From Phycisphaerae bacterium (GTDB lineage Bacteria; Planctomycetota; Phycisphaerae; SM23-33): a stretch of DNA of 35,263 nucleotides. Positions 16,375-23,576 of the stretch are shown in pieces (within the stretch, counting starts at the first letter, position 1; every line of letters starts with the position of its first letter). The stretch spans positions 1 through 35,263 of the forward strand of contig WRDM01000029.1 of the NCBI GenBank assembly GCA_009783465.1. Reading direction: 5' to 3'. A model generated the notes under the pieces. It was given only the letters and a program-made list of their open reading frames with translations, was not told the DNA's origin and searched no databases. Position numbers and translations under genes: made by a program.

Positions 16375-18153
16375 ATGGAATCGGACCGTCCCAATCCCGA
16401 CGAGTTGCTTGCGCAGGTGCAGGCCGAGCAGCGGCAGGCGGCGCGAGGCCGGCTGAAGGTGTTCTTCGGCGCGTGCGCGGGTGTCGGCAAGACGTTCACG
16501 ATGCTCGAGGCCGCCCGGCTTGCGCGCGACACGGGCGCCGACGTCGTCATCGGCTACGTCGAGCCGCACGCCAGGCCGGAAACGATGGCGATGTTGGCGG
16601 GCATGGAGTCGCTGCCGGTCCGCCGCGTCGACTATCGCGGCACGACACTGACGGAGTTCGACCTCGACGCGGCTCTGGCACGCAGGCCCCGCGTGATCCT
16701 CGTCGACGAGTTGGCCCACACCAACGCCCCCGCCAGCCGACACGCAAAACGTTGGCAGGACGTGACCGAACTGCTCGAAGCCGGCATCGACGTCTACACC
16801 ACGCTCAACGTCCAGCACATCGAAACGCTCAACGACGTCGTCGCCCAGTTCAGCGGTGTCCGCGTTCGCGAGACCGTACCCGACACCCTCTTCGATCAGG
16901 CCGACGAGGTCGAACTCGTCGACCTGCCGCCCGACGACCTGCTCCAGCGGCTGGCCGAGGGAAAGGTGTACGTCCCCGACCGCGCGGCCGCGGCGATGCG
17001 GAATTTTTTTACCAAGGCCAATCTCGTCGCCCTTCGCGAACTGGCGTTGCGCCGTATGGCCGAGCGTGTCAACGTGCAGGCGGAGAGTTACCGTCACGAG
17101 GGCGCGGTGGTTCCGACGACCGATCGGCTGCTGGTGTGCGTGGGGCCGAGTCCGCTCTCTGCCCGGCTGGTGCGGGCCGCCGCGCGCATGGCCATGACGC
17201 AACGCTGCCCGTGGCTGGCCGTGTCCGTGGAGTTGGTCGGCTCGCGAGTCAGTCCGGTGGCGCAGGACCGCGTGTGGGCGAATCTGCGGATGGCGGGGCT
17301 TCTCGGCGCGGAGACGGCCACGCTGTCGGGTGTCGGCGTCGCGCGGGAAATTGTCGCGTATGCGCAGGCGCGGCATGTCACGACGATCGTCGTCGGCAGG
17401 TCCGCCCGCGTTCGCTGGCGTGGCGGGCTGTGCGGCTCGCTCGCGCACGAACTCATTCGGCGGTGCGGTGGCATCGACGTGCACGTCATCACCGGCGCGG
17501 TTGGCCCGGCGGTTCGTCGCGACGGCGGGCGTCGCGCGCGGCGGGATTGGCCGTGGCGAAGGTATCTGCTGGCCGTGCTGGTCGTGGCCGCCTGCGCGGA
17601 GGCGGCGAAACTGCTGGCGGCGATGCATGTGTCCACGACGGTGCTGGTATGTCTGCTTGGCGTGGTGGTGAGCGTGCTGGCGATTCGCCTTCGTCGGCAG
17701 GCCGATGCGGCGAGACATCGCGAATGGCGCACGCTCACGCTCTACGCGATGAGCAAGGAGTTGGCCACGGCGGCCACGGTGGCCCAGGCCGTCGAGATCG
17801 CCCGGCGGCACGTCGGCAAGGGGCTCGGCGGCGAGGTGTTCATTCTGCAGGCCGGCGGCGACAAACGAATTGGTGTTGACGAGTCGCTGCCCGCCGGGCC
17901 GGCTACGTCGTCGCCAGGCCCGCAGGATCTCGCCGTGGCGCAGTGGGCTCTCGCGCACGGCCAGGCGGCGGGACTGGGCACCGACACGCTGCCGGCATGC
18001 CCGATTCTGTTCGTGCCGCTGGTCCCGAATATCGGTGTCGTCGGCGTCAGGCCTTTCGACCATCGGCCGCTGTCGCCCGATCAGTTCCAACTGCTCACGA
18101 CGCTGGCGGCGCTGTTGGCCGGCGCGTTGGAGCGGATCCGCTTCGCAAAATAA
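16375..18153 (+). CDS. kdpD: KdpD-like sensor protein lacking the histidine kinase domain
   Basis: A 592-residue protein, against about 895 for E. coli KdpD. The N-terminal KdpD domain is intact: Walker A GACAGVGKT (residues 32-40), RVILVDELAHTNAPASRHAK (near 104), and TTLNVQHIETLNDVV. A universal-stress-protein-like domain starts near 246 (RLLVCVGPSPLSARLVRAAA). About 45 hydrophobic residues (396-441) make two membrane spans, where full KdpD has four. A GAF-like domain (about 455-590) ends the protein. No HisKA H-box or HATPase N/G boxes follow, and no KdpE gene is in the window. Kinase-less KdpD proteins are known, for example in cyanobacteria. The 3' end overlaps convergent gmhB by 59 nt. 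Confidence 0.88.
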   Translation: MESDRPNPDELLAQVQAEQRQAARGRLKVFFGACAGVGKTFTMLEAARLARDTGADVVIGYVEPHARPETMAMLAGMESLPVRRVDYRGTTLTEFDLDAALARRPRVILVDELAHTNAPASRHAKRWQDVTELLEAGIDVYTTLNVQHIETLNDVVAQFSGVRVRETVPDTLFDQADEVELVDLPPDDLLQRLAEGKVYVPDRAAAAMRNFFTKANLVALRELALRRMAERVNVQAESYRHEGAVVPTTDRLLVCVGPSPLSARLVRAAARMAMTQRCPWLAVSVELVGSRVSPVAQDRVWANLRMAGLLGAETATLSGVGVAREIVAYAQARHVTTIVVGRSARVRWRGGLCGSLAHELIRRCGGIDVHVITGAVGPAVRRDGGRRARRDWPWRRYLLAVLVVAACAEAAKLLAAMHVSTTVLVCLLGVVVSVLAIRLRRQADAARHREWRTLTLYAMSKELATAATVAQAVEIARRHVGKGLGGEVFILQAGGDKRIGVDESLPAGPATSSPGPQDLAVAQWALAHGQAAGLGTDTLPACPILFVPLVPNIGVVGVRPFDHRPLSPDQFQLLTTLAALLAGALERIRFAK

Positions 18154-18700
18154 TCGCCGCCGCCGCCGCGAAATCGCCCACGACGAAATCCGCCAACGCC
18201 TCGCGCGACGCATCCGCCGCGCCCTGTGACGTGTGTGATGCCGCAATCCAAATCGTCCGCGTGCCGGCAAGCCGCCCCGCCTGCACGTCGCGCACGCTAT
18301 CACCGATCGTCCAACTGCCCTCCAGCGACAACCCCATCTCCGCCGCCGCCCGTAGCAGCATGCCTGGCTGGGGTTTGCGAAATTCGCTCTCTTTCACGTA
18401 CGGCCCCACCGTGCCCTCGGGATGAAACGGACAATAGTAAATCGCGTCGAGCGTCACGCCGAACTCGCCAAGCTGCCGCCGCAATTCGTCGTGAATCCGC
18501 CCAAGCGTCACCTCCGTCAACATCCCCCGCGCGATCCCCGATTGATTCGTCACCACGACCAACGCATAGCCCGCCTCCGCCAGCTTCCGCAACGCCGGCC
18601 CGACGCCGGGTAATAATTTCACCAGCGAAGGATCGGCAATGTAGCCGGGGTCCTCAATTAATGTTTTGTCGCGATCCAAAAATATGGCGAGACGAGACAT
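18095..18700 (-). CDS. gmhB: D-glycero-D-manno-heptose 1,7-bisphosphate 7-phosphatase (HAD family)
   Basis: A 201-residue HAD phosphatase of the HisB-N/GmhB type. Motif I is FLDRDKTLIED (the usual DRDGT has Lys for Gly), motif II is VVTNQSGIARG, and the conserved Cys/His loop is reduced to YYCPFHPEG; GmhB normally has a four-Cys zinc loop, of which few residues are seen here. The late motif is WTIGDSVRDVQAGRLAGTRTI. The family removes the C7 phosphate of heptose bisphosphate on the way to ADP-heptose for LPS core, consistent with hldE upstream on the same strand. The ATG at 18700 follows GGAGAG. The last 20 residues (Arg/Pro/Ala-rich) overlap the KdpD-like gene and may be a recent extension. 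Confidence 0.85.
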   Translation of the reverse strand: MSRLAIFLDRDKTLIEDPGYIADPSLVKLLPGVGPALRKLAEAGYALVVVTNQSGIARGMLTEVTLGRIHDELRRQLGEFGVTLDAIYYCPFHPEGTVGPYVKESEFRKPQPGMLLRAAAEMGLSLEGSWTIGDSVRDVQAGRLAGTRTIWIAASHTSQGAADASREALADFVVGDFAAAAAIILRSGSAPTRRPTAPPAS

Positions 18701-18718
18701 TGTTTGCTCTCCACAGCG

Positions 18719-19186
18719 TTACACCAGCGAGTCCGATTCATTCGGCGGCCGTGTTTTGTTCTCATGAATACAATACAACAGATGATCAAACAGTTGTTTC
18801 AACGAGCACCGGTGCAGGTCTATGTTATCAAACGGTGGCGGAAAAAAACCGCACTCGAACTCCACGAGAGTGCATTCAAGGCTCTCAAAAAATTCATTCA
18901 TCATGGCAGCATGCAATCGTAACGACGGGAATTTTAGTTCCACATCGACTCTGTCCTCTGGGCGTAATCGCGTAACGGGAACGCCAAAGCTCATGTGGGT
19001 CCATTTCAGAAATAACCGTAACAGGCGCACGGTATCATCGGGGCACTCAAAATTTTCGGCATGATCGACCAATTTCAATTTTGGCCGTTTCCGGAATAAA
19101 CGCGATCGTTTTCGCCAGGCCATCGGTCGTGAAACACGACTGGCGATGTACAAAAAAGGTTCCGTGAAAAACACATCCGTGGACAT
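18719..19186 (-). CDS. Unknown protein encoded between hldE and gmhB
   Basis: A 155-residue cytoplasmic protein with no signal peptide or membrane span and no family I recognise. The first 50 residues are basic (AWRKRSRLFRKRPKLKL). The rest alternates helical and acidic blocks, for example RLRPEDRVDVELKFPSLRLH and CGFFPPPFDNIDLHRCSLKQ. The pattern faintly recalls acyl-carrier-like small proteins, but I would not assign it. I prefer the ATG at 19186, with AGGA 9 nt upstream; a TTG at 19192 is possible. The stop is 18 nt before the gmhB start, so the two are probably co-transcribed. Its base composition is visibly lower in GC than the flanking genes, a possible sign of transfer. Confidence 0.65.
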   Translation of the reverse strand: MSTDVFFTEPFLYIASRVSRPMAWRKRSRLFRKRPKLKLVDHAENFECPDDTVRLLRLFLKWTHMSFGVPVTRLRPEDRVDVELKFPSLRLHAAMMNEFFESLECTLVEFECGFFPPPFDNIDLHRCSLKQLFDHLLYCIHENKTRPPNESDSLV

Positions 19187-19204
19187 CGACAAAATCCTAC
19201 TTTG

Positions 19205-19300
19205 CCGCCGCGTGCAGGCGCCCCTCCGGGGCTTGAATATTTTAAGTCCTTTCCCCAGGGCTCGCCGAGTACGGCTCGCCCTGGGCTACATCAGACGCCG
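19205..19300. repeat. Planctomycete-like intergenic repeat, second copy
   Basis: Contains GCGCCCCTCCGGGGC, CCCCAGGGCTCGCCGAGTAC and GGCTCGCCCTGGGCTAC. On the opposite strand it matches the 16243-16334 repeat. Further small inverted words (CGCCGCTGACGCGGC) follow to about 19310. No gene is seen in 19187-19473. Confidence 0.65.
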
Positions 19301-19354
19301 CTGACGCGGCTGTGATCCGGCCGTTCCACGCGTAAGACCGGGGAGGCCGCTCGG

Positions 19355-19395
19355 TTGTTTTCAACGTCCTACAGCGCAAACCGGCAAGCCATTGC
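19355..19395 (+). repeat. Interspersed TTTCAACGTnCTACAGCGCAAA repeat, copy 1
   Basis: A block reading TTTCAACGTCCTACAGCGCA followed by AACCGGCAAGCCA. The same order occurs at 23462-23496 with few differences. A GGGGAGGCC...CGGTTG block just upstream (19340-19356) has a partial match at 31402-31420. Significance is unknown. Confidence 0.6.
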
Positions 19396-19426
19396 GACGC
19401 GTTTTTCATCTTCCAACCGTCGCGCC

Positions 19427-19466
19427 TAACAGACTAATAGCCTAACAGCCTAACAGCCTAACAGTC
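19427..19466. repeat. CTAACAG-word array
   Basis: Four to five near-tandem copies of CTAACAGCC/CTAATAGCC lie immediately downstream of the hldE stop codon (its reverse complement begins at 19474). This is the same word as at 51-93. Confidence 0.65.
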
Positions 19467-19473
19467 TGTTTCC

Positions 19474-20949
19474 TCACTTCGTCTGTTCCACAATTTTCGT
19501 GATGATCTGCGTCGTGCTTTGGCCGTCGACCAGGGCCATGGTGCACACTTTGCCGCCGTAGCGTTCGACCAGGTCGCGGCCGACGATTTCCGGCGTCGTG
19601 CCGCCCTTGACGAGGATGTCCGGGCGAAGGAGATCCAGCAGTTCCAGCGGCGTGTCTTCGTCGAAGATCGTCACGTAGTCGACGCATTCCAGGGCGGCGA
19701 GCATTTCCGCGCGTTCGCGCTCGCCGACGACAGGCCGCGTGGGGCCCTTCAGCCGCCGCACGCTCGCGTCGGAATTGATCGCGACGATCAGGCAGTTGCC
19801 CTGCTCGCGAGACTGCTGCAAATACCGCACGTGGCCGGTGTGGAGCAGGTCGAAACAGCCGTTGGTGAAGACGATCACCTCGCCGCGCTGCCGCCGCCGC
19901 GCGAGTTCGCCAACGAGGCTCGTCCGCGGCAGAACCTTCCCGCCGCGAAGCCCCTGCATCCGCCGCAACTCGTCGGCGATCTCCTGCCGCGTGATCGGCA
20001 CGAAGCCGAATTTTTCGACCTCCAGCCCGCCGGCGACGTTGGCGAGTTCCTCCGCCTGCTCGTACGAGCATCCACCCGCGATCGCCACCGCCAGCACGGC
20101 CACCGTTTCGTCGCCCGCGCCGGTGACGTCGTACACGTTTCGAGGCCGCTGGTGCGGAATGCGTTTGCCCGCCTGTCCGCGGCGGCAGAAGTACGCGCCC
20201 TCGCGGTCGAGTGAGATGACGACGGCCTGCGCGTCGGCCTGTTCGAGCAGCCGCTCGGAGGCCTGCTGGAGCGTGGCGTTGTCGTGGATGTCCACGCCGC
20301 TGGCCCGGCTGGCTTCGAAGCGGTTGGGCTTGAGCAGCGTCGCGCCGCGGTATCGCGTGAAGTCGTGCAGCAGCGCGGGGTCCACCACGACGCACTGGCC
20401 GGCGGCGCGGGAGGCCTCGATCAGCCGACGCCCCAACTCCCCGCGGCAGACGCCCTTGTTGTAATCTTCTAGCACGACCACGTCGGCATCGGCGGCGGCA
20501 TCGGCGGCGGCCCGCACCAGCCGGTCCTGCGCGTCGGCGGACAGGTCGTGGAGATGTTCCTCGTCCACGCGGAGCATCTGCTGCGCGTGGCGGTGCTGGG
20601 CCAGGCCCACGTAGCGCGTCTTGACGGCGGTGGGGCGGTCGGTCAACCGCAGCAGCCGCGTCGTGTCCGCGCCCATGCCGGTGAGCAATTCGTCGAGACG
20701 CCCGCCCGCGAGATCCTGCCCGATCACGCCGACGCAGGTGACGCGCGCTCCCAGCGCTGCCGCGGCCGCGGCCACGTTGCCCGCCCCGCCGGCAATCTCC
20801 TCGCGGCGGAGCACGTTCAGCACGGGCACGGGCGCTTCGGGACTGATCCGCTCCACGTGGCCATACACGTACGCGTCGAGGAGAAAATCGCCAATCAGCA
20901 GCACACGAGGCGAACCCAGTCGCGTCAATTGTTCGATCAATTCCAGCAT
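19474..20949 (-). CDS. hldE: Bifunctional heptose 7-phosphate kinase / heptose 1-phosphate adenylyltransferase
   Basis: A 491-residue two-domain enzyme that phosphorylates D-glycero-D-manno-heptose 7-phosphate at C1 and transfers AMP to give ADP-heptose for LPS. The kinase half (about 1-320, ribokinase/PfkB fold) has VLLIGDFLLDAYVYG, GGAGNVAAAAAALGA and the anion-hole/catalytic block NVYDVTGAGDET. The nucleotidyltransferase half (about 345-491) has FTNGCFDLLHTGHVRYLQ with the HxGH motif. Length matches E. coli HldE (477). An in-frame ATG lies 33 nt further upstream, but I chose 20949 because a TACAAT box sits 6 nt before it, suggesting a leaderless transcript, and because family members begin near here. 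hldD and gmhA are not in the window. Confidence 0.95.
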   Translation of the reverse strand: MLELIEQLTRLGSPRVLLIGDFLLDAYVYGHVERISPEAPVPVLNVLRREEIAGGAGNVAAAAAALGARVTCVGVIGQDLAGGRLDELLTGMGADTTRLLRLTDRPTAVKTRYVGLAQHRHAQQMLRVDEEHLHDLSADAQDRLVRAAADAAADADVVVLEDYNKGVCRGELGRRLIEASRAAGQCVVVDPALLHDFTRYRGATLLKPNRFEASRASGVDIHDNATLQQASERLLEQADAQAVVISLDREGAYFCRRGQAGKRIPHQRPRNVYDVTGAGDETVAVLAVAIAGGCSYEQAEELANVAGGLEVEKFGFVPITRQEIADELRRMQGLRGGKVLPRTSLVGELARRRQRGEVIVFTNGCFDLLHTGHVRYLQQSREQGNCLIVAINSDASVRRLKGPTRPVVGERERAEMLAALECVDYVTIFDEDTPLELLDLLRPDILVKGGTTPEIVGRDLVERYGGKVCTMALVDGQSTTQIITKIVEQTK

Positions 20950-20955
20950 GGCCCG

Positions 20956-20961
20956 ATTGTA
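20956..20961 (-). promoter_or_regulatory. Possible -10 box of hldE, leaderless arrangement
   Basis: TACAAT on the minus strand is followed by CGGGCC and then ATG. With exactly 6 nt between box and start codon, transcription would begin at or next to the A of the ATG. No Shine-Dalgarno sequence is present and no convincing -35 box is seen. The same layout occurs before rph. Confidence 0.45.
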
Positions 20962-21003
20962 CCGCGTACGCCGAGAAAACAACAGACCGCCGACGACCCC
21001 GCA

Positions 21004-21268
21004 GGGGCTTTCCGTTCTCGTGTCGCAAGCGAACCGCCTGTTCGAGGGAACCGTTCAGCCAGTAGCCAATAGCCAGTAGTCAATAGGTATGGAAGAGCGA
21101 GGGCGAAAAAAACAATGAGAGCGGCAACGTATTGTCGCGTAGCGAACCCTGCGGATCGTGTGAGCCACAACAAACTCCACCATACCTGATGGCTACTGGC
21201 TATTGGCTACTGGCTGAACGGTTCCCTCGAACGAATCGTTCGTTCACGCCACGAGAACCGAAAGACCC
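21004..21268 (+). repeat. Arm-core-arm repeat, copy 3 (AGCCAATAGCCAGTAG arms)
   Basis: A long copy. The left arm (21004-21092) and right arm (21180-21268) pair over about 89 nt, including 40 nt without mismatch (21040-21079 with 21193-21232). Outer blocks are TTCCGTTCTCGTG against CACGAGAACCGAAAG; inner blocks are GTTCGAGGGAACCGTTCAGC against its complement. The core from GGTATGG (21086) to CCATACC (ending 21186) is 101 nt and carries GCGAGGGCGAAAA and GATCGTGTGA. It fills most of the 394-nt divergent gap between hldE and lysA, so it may also influence those promoters. Confidence 0.88.
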
Positions 21269-21343
21269 TGACGGTCCCGATTGACGGCTTGTCGCCAGCG
21301 GCAATGTCGGCTAGGCTAGGGAGCTTACTTACCGAGGTGTGTC

Positions 21344-22630
21344 ATGGATTATTTTGCGTATCGAAACGGGTCGCTGTTTTGTGAAGACGTGCCGGTGGCG
21401 GATATCGCCACGAAGGTCGGCACGCCGGTGTATGTATATTCCGCGGCCACGTTGCGGCATCATTACGGTCGAATCGCCGCCGCGTTCGCGGAGTTGTCGC
21501 CGATGATTTGTTATTCCATCAAAAGCCTTTCCAACGTTCACGTGCTGCGGCTGCTCAGGGAGTTGGGCAGCGGTTTCGACGTGGTGAGCGGCGGCGAGTT
21601 GGTTCGCGCCCAGGCCGCTGGCGGCGAGATGAGCAAGGTCGTCTTTGCCGGCGTGGCCAAGACCGACGCCGAGATCCGCCAGGCCATCGACGCGGGCATC
21701 GGGCTTTTCAACATCGAGAGCGAGCAGGAATTCGAAAACGTCGCCCGCCTCTGCCGACAGGCCGGCCGATCCATGCGGGCGGCGCTGCGGGTCAATCCCG
21801 ACATCGACCCCAAGACGCACCGCTACACGTCGACGGGCAAAAAGGAGAGTAAATTCGGCGTGGACATCGAACGGGCCGAGCGGTTTTTCCAGACGTACGG
21901 CCGCGTGGAGTCGTTGCGGCTGGACGCGATTCATCTGCACATTGGCTCGCCGATTTACACGGCCGACCCGTATGTCGAGGCCGTCACGAAGACGCTGGCG
22001 ATGATGGAGCGGCTGCGTGGGCAAGGGTTCGTGATTCGCACGCTGGACATCGGCGGCGGGTTCGCGGCAGATTACGAAGCCGGCAAGAGTCCCGACGCGG
22101 CCACGTACGCGGCGGCGATCGTGCCGCTGCTTCGCGGCCGCGGGCTTGAGGTGATTCTCGAGCCGGGCCGGTCGATCAACGCCAACGCCGGCGTGCTGCT
22201 GGCGGGCGTGTTGTACGTCAAGCAGGGCGGCGAGCGGAATTTCGTGATCGTCGACGCGGCGATGACGGACCTGATTCGCCCGGCGTTGTATGGCTCGGAG
22301 CATTTTGTTTGGCCGGCCAAACTGGCCGCGGGCGAGACCTCGCCGCCGCGACAGATTTCGCACGAAGCCCCCGGTGGCGTAAAGGTGGACGTGGTCGGCG
22401 GTGTGTGCGAGAGCAGTGATTTCCTCGCCAAAGACCGCACGCTGCCGCCCATGCAACGCGGCGACCTGCTGACGATCTTCACCGCCGGCGCGTACGGATT
22501 CGTCATGTCCAACCAATACAACAGCCGCCCCCGCGCCGCCGAAGTGCTGGTCGACGGCACGGCCTGGCGCGTGATCCGGCGGCGTGAGACGTATGAAGAT
22601 ATCCTCGCGGCGGAAATTACCAAGGAATAG
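21344..22630 (+). CDS. lysA: Diaminopimelate decarboxylase
   Basis: A 428-residue PLP enzyme (fold III) that converts meso-diaminopimelate to lysine, the last step of lysine synthesis. The PLP lysine is Lys60 in MICYSIKSLSN. Other family blocks: SGFDVVSGGEL, HLHIGSPI, LDIGGGFAADY, ILEPGRSI (PLP phosphate binding) and GGVCESSDFLAKDR, which supplies the active-site Cys from the partner subunit. Two positions differ slightly from the common LysA text: KSLSN instead of KANxN, and CESSD instead of CESGD. Such variants occur in related decarboxylases, so a related substrate cannot be fully excluded. The ATG at 21344 has GAGGTG upstream. hicA follows 3 nt after the stop. Confidence 0.92.
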   Translation: MDYFAYRNGSLFCEDVPVADIATKVGTPVYVYSAATLRHHYGRIAAAFAELSPMICYSIKSLSNVHVLRLLRELGSGFDVVSGGELVRAQAAGGEMSKVVFAGVAKTDAEIRQAIDAGIGLFNIESEQEFENVARLCRQAGRSMRAALRVNPDIDPKTHRYTSTGKKESKFGVDIERAERFFQTYGRVESLRLDAIHLHIGSPIYTADPYVEAVTKTLAMMERLRGQGFVIRTLDIGGGFAADYEAGKSPDAATYAAAIVPLLRGRGLEVILEPGRSINANAGVLLAGVLYVKQGGERNFVIVDAAMTDLIRPALYGSEHFVWPAKLAAGETSPPRQISHEAPGGVKVDVVGGVCESSDFLAKDRTLPPMQRGDLLTIFTAGAYGFVMSNQYNSRPRAAEVLVDGTAWRVIRRRETYEDILAAEITKE

Positions 22631-22633
22631 ACC

Positions 22634-22828
22634 ATGCCGATGAAGGTCCGAGAGGTTATCCGATTGGTGGAGAAAGATGGGTGGATCGAGTTGCCCGGCG
22701 GCGGCACGAGCCATAGGCAGTACACACACCCAGCCAAGAAGGGCCGCGTGACCATCGCGGGAAAGCCAAGCGTGGATCTTCATCCCAAGACACAAAAAAG
22801 TATCTTGAGGCAGGCCGGCCTGCTGTAG
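22634..22828 (+). CDS. hicA: HicA-type mRNA interferase toxin
   Basis: A 64-residue protein of the HicA/YcfA family. It has the double-stranded-RNA-binding-like fold signature: KVREVIRLVEKDGW, then GGGTSHRQYTHPAKKGRVTI with the catalytic His27, and a conserved end DLHPKTQKSILRQAGL. HicA toxins cut mRNA and are held in check by HicB, encoded 48 nt downstream. The gene begins 3 nt after lysA, an unusual partner, so it may be read from the lysA transcript. A 14-nt perfect palindrome overlaps its last codons (22810-22823). Confidence 0.9.
   Translation: MPMKVREVIRLVEKDGWIELPGGGTSHRQYTHPAKKGRVTIAGKPSVDLHPKTQKSILRQAGLL
22810..22823. promoter_or_regulatory. Perfect palindrome at the hicA/hicB junction, candidate operator
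   Basis: GCAGGCCGGCCTGC is a perfect 14-nt palindrome covering the last codons of hicA. It lies 25 nt upstream of a -10-like box before hicB. It could be an operator for autoregulation, or a chance feature of GC-rich coding DNA (it encodes the QAGL end of HicA). Confidence 0.3.
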
Positions 22829-22845
22829 GCCGATCTGCGGGGCTG

Positions 22846-22854
22846 TGGTACAAT
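22846..22854 (+). promoter_or_regulatory. Extended -10 box upstream of hicB
   Basis: TGGTACAAT contains the extended -10 TGn followed by TACAAT. It lies 22 nt before the hicB ATG and is followed by a good ribosome site. This would allow hicB to be expressed without hicA, as reported for other hicAB loci. No good -35 box is seen, which extended -10 promoters can tolerate. Confidence 0.45.
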
Positions 22855-22876
22855 ATCAGTGGAGCAGGAGAACGAC

Positions 22877-23125
22877 ATGGCATCGCGAAAATATCTCATT
22901 TTGCTGGAGTACGCCGAAGGCTCGAACTATAGCGCCTACGTGCCCGACCTGCCCGGCTGCGTGGCGGCCGCCGAAACGCGGGAAGAATGTTTACAACTCA
23001 TGGAAGAGGCCATCGCCTTGCATCTCAAGGGCATGCTGGAGGACGGCGATCCGATTCCCGAACCGACGATCCTCCAGGCGGACTACGTGGAAATCGACGG
23101 TGACCGGCTGGGGGCCGTTGCGTGA
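22877..23125 (+). CDS. hicB: HicB-type antitoxin
   Basis: An 82-residue protein with the HicB partial RNase H fold: KYLILLEYAEGSNYSAYVPD, LPGCVAAAETREECLQLMEE, and AIALHLKGMLEDGDPIPEPT. It is expected to bind and neutralise HicA. It ends shortly after the fold (ADYVEIDGDRLGAVA), leaving no obvious helix-turn-helix or ribbon-helix-helix DNA-binding tail, so autorepression may be weak or absent. I chose the ATG at 22877, preceded by CAGGAG (22865-22870); a GTG at 22859 would add six residues and would overlap that ribosome site. Confidence 0.9.
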   Translation: MASRKYLILLEYAEGSNYSAYVPDLPGCVAAAETREECLQLMEEAIALHLKGMLEDGDPIPEPTILQADYVEIDGDRLGAVA

Positions 23126-23145
23126 ACGCAGCGGTATGATAGAAC

Positions 23146-23448
23146 ATGGTCACCAAAACACCATGGTATCGCAGGTCGCTCGTCAGTGTAACAACGCTCG
23201 AAATCTTGAATTGGGTCTGCTTTTTAGCCGTTTTGTGGATGTCGGTGTCTATGTGTATGTGCGGCCACATCGGCGGCCATGAGGGTTTTTTCTTCGAGGC
23301 CTCGCCCGTGATACGGGTGGCCGTGCCTGTCATCGCTTTCGCGCTCGCCCTGAGTCTCACGATGCGAGGCCGTGGGGGGCAGAGGATTGTGGGCGCAGTT
23401 TTCCTGTCGGTGTACTTGGTACTACTTACGCCGGCGTTTTTTCTTTAA
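23146..23448 (+). CDS. Small membrane protein of unknown function
   Basis: A 100-residue protein with three likely membrane spans (about residues 16-38, 52-70 and 80-99) and a short Cys/His-containing loop (SMCMCGHIGGHEG). It is not a family I recognise. It begins 20 nt after hicB in the same direction, but the ribosome site is weak. Base composition is less GC-rich than the surrounding genes. It may be a cargo gene of the hicAB pair or unrelated. The hydrophobic pattern makes a real gene more likely than not. Confidence 0.5.
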   Translation: MVTKTPWYRRSLVSVTTLEILNWVCFLAVLWMSVSMCMCGHIGGHEGFFFEASPVIRVAVPVIAFALALSLTMRGRGGQRIVGAVFLSVYLVLLTPAFFL

Positions 23449-23461
23449 AGGTGTTCGCTTT

Positions 23462-23496
23462 TTCAACGTTCTACAGCGCAAAAAGGCGAGCCAATG
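23462..23496 (+). repeat. Interspersed TTTCAACGTnCTACAGCGCAAA repeat, copy 2
   Basis: Reads TTTCAACGTTCTACAGCGCA followed by AAAAGGCGAGCCA, matching 19355-19395. It is followed by GTATCCTTTGTGCCTCTGTG (23531-23550), which resembles the CACAGAG words at 27913-27991. It lies between the convergent small membrane gene and fliL. Confidence 0.55.
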
Positions 23497-23576
23497 AAAA
23501 CATTTTGTGAGTTTTCAACGTCCATTTCTGTATCCTTTGTGCCTCTGTGATGAAAAAATCTTTCCTGCGGGCGTGC

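Noticed and set aside
18154-18700. A histidine kinase domain or kdpE following the KdpD-like gene
   Set aside because: The plus strand here shows no H-box, N-box or response-regulator motif. The sequence encodes gmhB on the minus strand.
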